Origin: Geobacteraceae bacterium
GTDB lineage: Bacteria > Desulfobacterota > Desulfuromonadia > Desulfuromonadales > Geopsychrobacteraceae
DNA: 6,935 bases
Reading direction: 5' to 3'
NCBI GenBank assembly: GCA_027064785.1
Contig: JAMOPE010000398.1
Span: forward strand, 1-6,935
Positions 1 through 6,084 of this stretch are shown here, piece by piece. Both the position numbers and the translations under genes were made by a program. Below the pieces are notes generated by a model. The model searched no databases. It was not told where the DNA came from and worked only from the letters and a program-made list of their open reading frames with translations. Position 1 is the first letter of the stretch, and the number at the start of each line of letters is the position of its first letter.

Positions 1-99
1 ACATTCTATGATAAATTATATGAGCCCTATGGATTTTGAACGAAAACGCATAAAACAGGCTGCTTAAAATCCTGTGTCCATTTTTTCTTGACCATTACA
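1..99. mobile_element. Terminus of an insertion sequence, probably IS3-like (partial)
   Basis: At about position 99/100 the coding similarity of the STAS-like gene stops and AT-rich, non-coding sequence begins. Read inward on the minus strand, the sequence beyond the junction starts TGTAATGGTCAAG and continues to TGGACAC. The terminal 5'-TG (CA on the + strand at 98-99) is the IS3-family end dinucleotide. Two related hexamers, TGGTCA and TGGACA, are spaced by eight bases in the presumed terminal repeat. The transposase, the other end and any target duplication lie outside the window, so element identity and exact boundary remain unproved. No transposase coding sequence can be assigned within these 99 bases. 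Confidence 0.5.
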
Positions 100-462
100 G
101 GAATTACCTGTCCAACCGGGAGATGAATAACCGAAAACTCCTGCAAATCCGTTCTGACAGAGATTCGTCATTACAGCATTGTTTCGCAGTGTGTTCCAGT
201 CAAAAACTACCGTTCCCAAGCGCAACTCAATGAGCCGGGCCAAACCGCCGATGAAGGCCACGGCGTTGGGTCGCAGGAAATTGCAACCGGAAAAATCGAA
301 GCGTACATCCAGAAAGTAATCGTTTACTTGTTTCCAAATGGAAAAAAGCCTCTCAAAATCGGTTGTTGAATCGTTGAGCGTCGGGATGGAAACGGGTTTG
401 GCCACGGCTACAATTCCTTCACGGTTACATCTGTTTTGCAGGCTCCACTTCCCAAACATCAT
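64..462 (-). pseudogene. STAS-like N-terminal fragment of a probable STAS plus histidine-kinase-type ATPase protein, interrupted by an insertion sequence
   Basis: The fragment contains LDVRFDFSGCNFLRPNAV followed by GGLARLIELRLGTVVFDW, a pattern I associate with STAS-like domains placed in front of a histidine-kinase-type (GHKL) ATPase domain. In that family I recall a continuation like WxGNSIPYRE and then the ATPase domain. Here the match stops at WTGNS; the following 11 residues (CNGQEKMDTGF) come from sequence that looks like an IS terminus and end at a TAA at 66-64. The ATPase domain is therefore missing and the gene is probably dead. Starts are ambiguous: ATG at 462 or 459, or TTG at 480, all inside the end of the ABC ATPase gene. 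I chose ATG 462, giving about 38 bases of overlap. G+C of the fragment is higher than that of the ATPase gene. The family recognition is from memory and moderate in confidence. What such proteins do is not established to my knowledge; a signalling role is a guess. Confidence 0.6.
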
Positions 463-2512
463 AAGAAGGACCTGTTTCAACTGAGTAATCTTTAAACTCT
501 ATGATTTTCATAGAATAAGCGGCGGGTGGAATAAGATAGTCTAAAAGTCGATTGGTCAAATCTTCGTGATGGCTGCTAACAAACAATTGCCGCCTGTTTG
601 ACTCGGTTTTTGAATAAGCCAATTTCCGGAATAATACGCATGCAGGTATTATTTGATTTAAGTCAAGGCTAGTCGTGATATCGTCAAATAGCATTACTCG
701 ATGTCCTAAACGGCTTCGCAAAGTACTGTTCAATACGACTGTCCAAGCAAGAGCAAAAATGGTTTTCTGACCAGTAGAAAGATTATCAAATCCAAGTTCA
801 TTCATGGTAGGAACAATGGCAGCATTTCTTCCTGTTCCCTTACGACTCAGTCTTACATTCTCGACGAATTCTATAGGCAGATGAAAAGCGGTTAACATAA
901 TCTGCAAACCCTGTTCAACTGCAGATAGATTCAAGTCATCTAATGTTTTTTGGAAAACTCCTGTTTTTTTTGTTTCTTTGTCCAATGCCGTTAAGAAAAT
1001 TTCTGCAAATTTTTTAGCTTTCTTATAAGAATTCATTTTCTGCTTTTTTTGCTGGAATTCTTCATGTTCATATTCAAGTTTACTGAGTTGTTTGAATGCA
1101 TCTTCAACTTGCTGTAAGATTCTTAATTCATTATCTGTCTGATTCTCATAGGAATTTGGTTGTTGATCAATCGATATTTTTAGCTCATTTAGGATAGCTT
1201 CAGTAGTACATAAGCCAGCATTTTCATTCAGGAAAGCAAGTCCTTCTTTTTTCTCCGTCAGATACTTGGAAATTGTAAGGCCGTCTTCCATTTCACGGAT
1301 CTGCCTGTTCGTATTCTTAATTTTTTCAGATTGCCTTGCCAACTCGTCATAAATTCGATTGAGCCAATCTACAAAATATTCAGCAGGAGTTTTTTCATCC
1401 CTTTTAAAGAAAGCAACAATGGCTTCTACTAGTTCGCTTACCTGTTGCGGTAAGGGAATATGAACATTTTTCAAACGCCTGACCTCCTCTTCGATCTCCG
1501 GCAGGTTGTTGTCCAAAATTCCCAATAACTCCTCAACCGTACTTGTTTTAAGCTCACATTCCTTAAGCTTGTCATAGATCTTTTGAAGCCCCTCAAGTTC
1601 GCGCTTTTTCTTTTGCAGTTCTCTGGAAACAGATTCCCATTGAGCTTGCTTCCACAATCCGACTTCAGGAGAGTGAGCCAAAAGATTTTTTAAACGCAAG
1701 CCCCATTTTTGGTTTTCACGTTCTGCTTCCTGTTTTCGCTGGTTTTCTTTCTCTAAATCAATGCGTATGTTCCGTAACGCAGTAATCATCTCTTCAAGAA
1801 GAACTGATGTATAAGATTTGAGTTGTACAGATACGCCTAATTTGCCACTCAAGTTGACCACTTGGCTTTGCCAGTATTTGGAAAGATTGCCACTAGAGAT
1901 CAGCGGACTGAACTCAGAAAAGTAAGCCTTAAGACTGCTACCATCTGGCAAAGCGCTAATTCTGTCAAAAACAACCTGAAAAATCTTCTTACGTTCATCA
2001 TCCCAGTTCTTTTCATTAGGCAAGCGGAATTCTGCCTTGCCTTTCCATCGACGAGATGCATCCTTTGCCCAGTTCAGAATTTGCTTTCCCTGATTACCGG
2101 CACCTGTGAGATACTCAAGGAAATCGCCATTAGCCAGTTCCGCGACACTGTCCTGAAAAAAACTCGTTGCCACTCGCGCTACGGCTGGGTTGATATTTTG
2201 TCGAGACACTTGAAACACTGAAGTCCTGTTTTGCCATTCTTTATCAGTGAATGCTTTTACATCTTTTGTATCTGAGATACCCTCAAGAAAAACCTTACAT
2301 ATTTTTGTTCCAGCATATTTATTACACAACTCTTGACCATTAAAAATGGCCTTATCATATCCATTCAGATAAAGAGTTATGGCATGTAATAAAGACGTCT
2401 TCCCTGAACCGTTTGCGCCAGCCAAAAGAATCAAATCTGCATCCACATTAATAGAATGTTGGCCCCTGAACCCTTTGAAGTTGTCCAATTCTATTTTTTT
2501 AATCCTGTTCAT
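425..2512 (-). CDS. SMC/RecF-like ABC-class ATPase with coiled-coil arms
   Basis: This 695-residue protein has a split ABC-type nucleotide-binding domain. The N-terminal part carries Walker A GANGSGKTS (32-40) after the typical opening IELDNFKGFRG, and a Q-loop-like SFFQDS around Q120. The C-terminal part carries the signature LSTGQK (578-583), Walker B VMLFDDITTSLD (606-617) and the H-loop SSHHED near 647-652. The charged regions about 235-320 and 390-500 look like antiparallel coiled-coil arms; the turn between them has no CxxC zinc hook, unlike Rad50. Proteins of this class bind DNA or DNA ends and change shape on ATP binding. In defence loci they act as sensors or loaders for an effector, which is the role I infer here. 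The ATG at 2512 overlaps the preceding gene by 14 bases and has GAGGG five bases upstream. Its 3' end overlaps the STAS-like gene fragment. All nucleotide-binding motifs are intact. The specific subfamily cannot be set without a search. Confidence 0.9.
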   Translation of the reverse strand: MNRIKKIELDNFKGFRGQHSINVDADLILLAGANGSGKTSLLHAITLYLNGYDKAIFNGQELCNKYAGTKICKVFLEGISDTKDVKAFTDKEWQNRTSVFQVSRQNINPAVARVATSFFQDSVAELANGDFLEYLTGAGNQGKQILNWAKDASRRWKGKAEFRLPNEKNWDDERKKIFQVVFDRISALPDGSSLKAYFSEFSPLISSGNLSKYWQSQVVNLSGKLGVSVQLKSYTSVLLEEMITALRNIRIDLEKENQRKQEAERENQKWGLRLKNLLAHSPEVGLWKQAQWESVSRELQKKKRELEGLQKIYDKLKECELKTSTVEELLGILDNNLPEIEEEVRRLKNVHIPLPQQVSELVEAIVAFFKRDEKTPAEYFVDWLNRIYDELARQSEKIKNTNRQIREMEDGLTISKYLTEKKEGLAFLNENAGLCTTEAILNELKISIDQQPNSYENQTDNELRILQQVEDAFKQLSKLEYEHEEFQQKKQKMNSYKKAKKFAEIFLTALDKETKKTGVFQKTLDDLNLSAVEQGLQIMLTAFHLPIEFVENVRLSRKGTGRNAAIVPTMNELGFDNLSTGQKTIFALAWTVVLNSTLRSRLGHRVMLFDDITTSLDLNQIIPACVLFRKLAYSKTESNRRQLFVSSHHEDLTNRLLDYLIPPAAYSMKIIEFKDYSVETGPSYDVWEVEPAKQM

Positions 2513-3119
2513 CGGTACCCTCTAGGATATTCCGATAGTCATACTCCAGACCTTGTTCCCAATCAGTCAAATGGTGTTCCGCTGAACTGGTCCGCAAAGC
2601 ATCTCTGACTTGCTGTAACAGTTTCCTCTGCATATCTTCCATCTTTATGGAGGAGTCATCCAATTTGGTGGCCAGTTCTTTTGCCAGTTGTTCATCTGTT
2701 TTCGGAAAAACCTCCTCGATTTCATCGAAGTCCGGATCTAAAGATACTCTTAAAACCTTCTCAGCATCACTTGCGGATCTTACCGGCTGAATCGAAAACT
2801 GGCTGCGCAGAAATTCTTGATCTCCTGCAAGCGCTTTTAGTTCAGGATAATGTTTTTCATTCTGTAATATTACAACCAAAGGAAGCCGATAACCCTGCGA
2901 GAGAAACCAATCCACCAATTCTAGAGATCTGTCTCGTAAAAAATCAAAGAAATCTTTCGATAATTCCTCGTTTTGATCAAAATCAGAAAGCAAGAGGCAA
3001 GCTGCTATGTGTGAGCGATATACCCGCCAGTTATACTTAATTTGAACATTCTCCCAGCTTTTTCGCCAGAAATCAGGCATTTTCTCGCAGGTAATACAAT
3101 ATTCATTGAAGTTATTCAT
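2499..3119 (-). CDS. Unrecognised 206-residue protein, candidate middle component of the SIR2/ABC module
   Basis: I do not recognise this family. The product is soluble-looking and acidic, with no signal peptide or membrane segment. It carries a CxxC pair at residues 8-11, an aromatic-rich N-terminal region (17-35, several Trp and Tyr), a helical stretch with acidic residues (45-75), a hydrophobic strand LVVILQ at 81-86, and a predicted helical, charged C-terminal third (about 140-206). No catalytic motif is evident. It starts with ATG inside the stop of the SIR2-like gene (ATGA overlap), preceded by GAGGA at 3131-3127, and its end overlaps the ATPase gene by 14 bases. Such tight coupling suggests it works in a complex with one or both neighbours. 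Size and position fit the small middle component of ABC three-component systems or the small adaptor (MukE/kleisin-like) subunits that accompany SMC-type ATPases. That is inference from context only. Confidence 0.85.
   Translation of the reverse strand: MNNFNEYCITCEKMPDFWRKSWENVQIKYNWRVYRSHIAACLLLSDFDQNEELSKDFFDFLRDRSLELVDWFLSQGYRLPLVVILQNEKHYPELKALAGDQEFLRSQFSIQPVRSASDAEKVLRVSLDPDFDEIEEVFPKTDEQLAKELATKLDDSSIKMEDMQRKLLQQVRDALRTSSAEHHLTDWEQGLEYDYRNILEGTDEQD
2518..2522 (-). promoter_or_regulatory. Ribosome binding site of the ABC ATPase gene
   Basis: GAGGG on the minus strand, five bases before the ATG at 2512 and inside the end of the preceding coding region. It supports this ATG as the start, placing the IELDNFKGF strand and Walker A at the usual distance from the N-terminus. 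Confidence 0.6.
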
Positions 3120-4891
3120 TGCACTTTCCTCATTTTGTGTCTTTGTGACCGTGTTAGGTGTAGTCGGTTATGCCATTTTAAAGGAAATTGAGCAATATTG
3201 CTTAGAAAATCTCGATAAGCTTCAAGCGCCTCTGAAGGAGTAAATGTGTACTTGCGGGCTAGGAGCGCTATATCCAAGGATGTGAACGAATATATTATCT
3301 GATATGTTCGTTTCTTATTTTGCTCAAAGCAAACCCGACACTTCCGAGCCGCCTCCAATAATGTACTGGTATCACGACTAATTAAAAAAGCCACCTGGCC
3401 TGCCGGAGAGTGAATGTCATAATCTTTAATAGTTCGTCTCGGAGCTGGCCTGGCACCTGAAAGGTAAAATATGTTTTTGCCAATCGATAAGCATAGCAAC
3501 CAATTACCGGATGTTGATTTTATTGTCGAAATCTCTTCGGTATTTTTTTTGAGGGAAATAGCAAGAAAAAAAAGAAGTTCAGCTACGGCATTATGATATT
3601 TATTCAACGGCGTGTATTCTTTTCCATTATTAAGTAGCAAAGAGAGCCAATAAGATAACAGGGTTTGATTTTTGCTGTTGTTTTCTTTAGGGGAAAGAAC
3701 GTGTTCGGAAAATGATTTCCAGAATTCTTTAATACGTTCAAATAAAAATCTGGACATGGGCATAGCTGAAACAGCCAACTGGCCATAAACAGCTCTTTCC
3801 AGTACCATATTCACTATCCGGTATTGAATCTCCTGATATATCCACAGCCAAAAATCATCAGCACTGAGTTTATCGCCTTCTTCCTGCGTTTCCAGATCTT
3901 TCCATGTCAGAATAAGTTTACGTGCAAGATCCGAATTGAATGTTCCACCGAACGATTGGACAAAATTGTTTGTGATCTGTAATTGGCAGAATAATGGTTC
4001 TTCCTCATAACTGTGTATAACAGGTGTATTGGGTGGCAACTTAAACTTTGAAAGCACGCTTGAAAGTTCTTCCCTGATAGAAGAAGAATACTCATCCAGT
4101 ATTTGATGGACTGTATGAATTACCTGTGGCTCATCAGAGCCGAATCCTGAAAACAACACGGTGCTTGACCGCAAGACTATCCTGAATTGGTCCTTTGCCC
4201 AGCGCCGTTCTCTCCAGGACTGTAGCTGTCTCATGGTCAGAAGAATCTTCTCGTGGTAATTATTGTTCTCATTTTCATATAAGGCTCTTACGCATCCGTT
4301 AATCTTATAAAGGTGTAAACAATCTCCTGTTCCTTGTTGCCCCGGGTGCTGATGTACACAAGAGTGTTGATCGTGAACAATGAATATCCTGTTTTGTATG
4401 TCACTCTTATATTGTTTCCAAAATCCTTCTTCCTGATATTTGAAATTAATGCCAAAACTTTCCATAAATGCCCATTCCAGGGCGCAGTCATAATTCGTGG
4501 TAATAATCTGCAGTAAAAGTCCCTCGCGCACCAGATATGCAATATAATAGTGTGCGGGAGTTGGTTTCAGATAAAGAAATTCAGATATTTGAAGTTTCTT
4601 TACCAGGTTTACAAGAGCAGCAGTTCTATTAGTGTTATACTGATGTCTCCATAGATAATGTTCACAAAGTTCACCTAAGGTTTGTTTGCGCCAATTATGA
4701 AACCCAGAGGCAATCGATTTTTTCAGGCCAACGATTTGATGACCTTTTCTTCTTCTGAATTGTTCGGAACTTCCGAAATATTCGCATGTATTTGAAATGC
4801 CGCTCCCAAGAAAGGGAACACATTCTTTATTCAGAATCTGTCTGCAAAGAAACTGAAAAACTGGATTATCTCGTTTCTTGAAGCGGTTCAT
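3116..4891 (-). CDS. SIR2-like domain protein, probable defence effector
   Basis: This 591-residue protein has a sirtuin-type Rossmann domain in about residues 20-300. Visible motifs are VPFLGSGIS (25-33, the GAGxS nucleotide-binding loop), TTNYD (131-135, counterpart of TQNxD with N133), YKINGCV (195-201, counterpart of KLHGS) and LFSGFGSDEP (246-255, counterpart of the GxSLxD strand-loop). In prophage-defence families with this fold, such as ThsA, DSR and SIR2-Argonaute partners, the domain hydrolyses NAD+ and stops growth of infected cells; that role here is inference. The catalytic His of KLHG is Asn198 in this protein, so activity is uncertain. Between 173 and 193 is a His/Cys-rich segment. 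Residues 300-591 match nothing I recognise; they look mainly helical, include CRVC near 530, and end in a basic tail. No signal peptide or convincing membrane segment is seen. The ATG at 4891 has a strong Shine-Dalgarno, and the stop overlaps the next gene by four bases. Confidence 0.85.
   Translation of the reverse strand: MNRFKKRDNPVFQFLCRQILNKECVPFLGSGISNTCEYFGSSEQFRRRKGHQIVGLKKSIASGFHNWRKQTLGELCEHYLWRHQYNTNRTAALVNLVKKLQISEFLYLKPTPAHYYIAYLVREGLLLQIITTNYDCALEWAFMESFGINFKYQEEGFWKQYKSDIQNRIFIVHDQHSCVHQHPGQQGTGDCLHLYKINGCVRALYENENNNYHEKILLTMRQLQSWRERRWAKDQFRIVLRSSTVLFSGFGSDEPQVIHTVHQILDEYSSSIREELSSVLSKFKLPPNTPVIHSYEEEPLFCQLQITNNFVQSFGGTFNSDLARKLILTWKDLETQEEGDKLSADDFWLWIYQEIQYRIVNMVLERAVYGQLAVSAMPMSRFLFERIKEFWKSFSEHVLSPKENNSKNQTLLSYWLSLLLNNGKEYTPLNKYHNAVAELLFFLAISLKKNTEEISTIKSTSGNWLLCLSIGKNIFYLSGARPAPRRTIKDYDIHSPAGQVAFLISRDTSTLLEAARKCRVCFEQNKKRTYQIIYSFTSLDIALLARKYTFTPSEALEAYRDFLSNIAQFPLKWHNRLHLTRSQRHKMRKVQ
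3127..3131 (-). promoter_or_regulatory. Ribosome binding site of the 206-residue protein gene
   Basis: GAGGA on the minus strand, seven bases before the ATG at 3119, within the last codons of the SIR2-like gene. It fixes the start and suggests translation does not depend solely on reinitiation. Confidence 0.65.
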
Positions 4892-4893
4892 GT

Positions 4894-6084
4894 TTACAAC
4901 TCCCCCCGAAAGGCTTTTGCGAGAAGGGCGGACTGGAACAGTTCCATTACGTTTGAGACCTTTGACTGCAAACTTATAAGCTCGTCAAGTTTCTCCTGAT
5001 AACTTTGCAACTCCTGAACTATCGTTAGTTGTTTTTCCAAATCTGGAATTGGAACTTTAAAGGCTGACCAATTTGGCGTCGGGAGCTTGCCCGCGGTATT
5101 GCCCGCTGTTTCAACCATCTCTTGAAGAAGATCGTTCGCTCCCCAAAGCATATGGGCCAGAAAAGTGGGATTTATATCATCGTTAGGAACGATTGCTTTG
5201 AGATCCTGATTAATTGTGCAAGGCATTTTGTTAACGGCCACAGGTACATAATGATAAAGGATGCTGCCACGAACCACAAAAAGCACTGAATTTTTGGGGA
5301 TTAGTTTGGCCGAGGATTCAGATAGCCCTTTATCCGTGATCTTCAGCTCAGAATCGATTAGCTCAAAGCCTTTCATTTCCTTTGCTGAAATCCACGGGAT
5401 ATGTTCATTCCAATAATCGTGGCGTTTTTTTGAAGGTGTTCCGCCTCCAATCACTTGGCCGCATTCGCCCAATGGTTTGGTTGGACAATCGAGAATTAGC
5501 GATTCGAAAATCTTTCTGCGAACATGAAAAAACTGACTTGATGTTTTGGCGATCGCCTCCTGCCTCAACCGCCGGGCTTCCTCGGCGCGGCGGATCAGTT
5601 CTTCAATCCGCGCCACGATCCGGCGTTGTTCTTCTAATGGGGGAACAGGGATTTTAACAGCCTTTAGTTGGCTCTTTTTGATCGCGGTAAAACCTCCGCC
5701 TTGGTCACAAACAGAATTTGCGATATCCCCTTCTATTGCGCGAAGGGCATACAATAAAAAGCGTGGTATAATATCTTGTTTGCAGCGAATGGCTGCCAGT
5801 CCCCGACCAATACAGCAACGTTCGTTAGCTAAATTTGTTGGTCCCACAGGCGCTCTTACCGAAATTAAAACATCGTCCTTTTCGGCAATCCGGGTTGGCT
5901 CCGAACAATATTTCTTTGGCGTTGGAAACATTTTGCCAAATTCTGCCTTGCCTTGGAAGAAAGGCAATCCATTTTTTTTGAGATTATAAGTTTTGGAAGG
6001 CGGAGACTGCCCCATTATCAATTCGAAGTAATTTTCATCCCCGAGTTTTTTGTATTTCCATCCATTTTTGTTGGTTTTGTTCAT
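4894..6084 (-). CDS. hsdS: Type I restriction-modification specificity subunit HsdS
   Basis: HsdS is the DNA-recognition subunit that binds HsdM, and HsdR where present, and sets the two-part target sequence. The 396-residue product has the full duplicated layout. Target-recognition domain 1 spans about residues 1-147 and contains GQSPPSKTYN and ISVRAPVGPTN. The first conserved helical spacer is about 148-195, beginning PPLEEQRRIVARIEELI. Domain 2 is about 200-345, starting GECGQVIGGGTPSK. The second spacer is about 348-396, beginning DLEKQLTIVQELQ and ending AFRGEL, a common HsdS C-terminus. Length is normal and no break is seen. The ATG at 6084 overlaps the hsdM TGA, and a GAGGG at 6098-6094 lies nine bases upstream. 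The stop is two bases before the SIR2 gene start, so the defence cassette is co-transcribed. Recognition sequence cannot be predicted. Confidence 0.95.
   Translation of the reverse strand: MNKTNKNGWKYKKLGDENYFELIMGQSPPSKTYNLKKNGLPFFQGKAEFGKMFPTPKKYCSEPTRIAEKDDVLISVRAPVGPTNLANERCCIGRGLAAIRCKQDIIPRFLLYALRAIEGDIANSVCDQGGGFTAIKKSQLKAVKIPVPPLEEQRRIVARIEELIRRAEEARRLRQEAIAKTSSQFFHVRRKIFESLILDCPTKPLGECGQVIGGGTPSKKRHDYWNEHIPWISAKEMKGFELIDSELKITDKGLSESSAKLIPKNSVLFVVRGSILYHYVPVAVNKMPCTINQDLKAIVPNDDINPTFLAHMLWGANDLLQEMVETAGNTAGKLPTPNWSAFKVPIPDLEKQLTIVQELQSYQEKLDELISLQSKVSNVMELFQSALLAKAFRGEL
4900..4907 (-). promoter_or_regulatory. Ribosome binding site of the SIR2-like gene
   Basis: The minus strand reads GGGGGGAG here, with GGAG ending eight bases before the ATG at 4891. 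It lies inside the last codons of hsdS and supports both the chosen start and independent, efficient initiation on the operon mRNA. Confidence 0.7.

Noticed and set aside
15..20. TATAAT on the minus strand, possible -10 box of a promoter reading into the insertion sequence
   Set aside because: No convincing -35 at 16-18 bases spacing and the region is AT-rich, so a chance match is likely.
1862..2221. 119-residue open frame on the + strand inside the ABC ATPase region
   Set aside because: Opposite strand of a convincing ATPase gene; no recognisable domain.
2681..3040. 119-residue open frame on the + strand opposite the 206-residue protein gene
   Set aside because: The minus-strand frame has overlapping neighbours and a ribosome binding site; this one has neither.
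4288..4542. 84-residue minus-strand frame within the SIR2-like gene
   Set aside because: Out-of-frame shadow; the SIR2 motifs lie in the main frame.
5546..5989. 147-residue open frame on the + strand
   Set aside because: Antisense shadow of the hsdS spacer and first recognition domain; low-complexity Ser/Arg-rich product.
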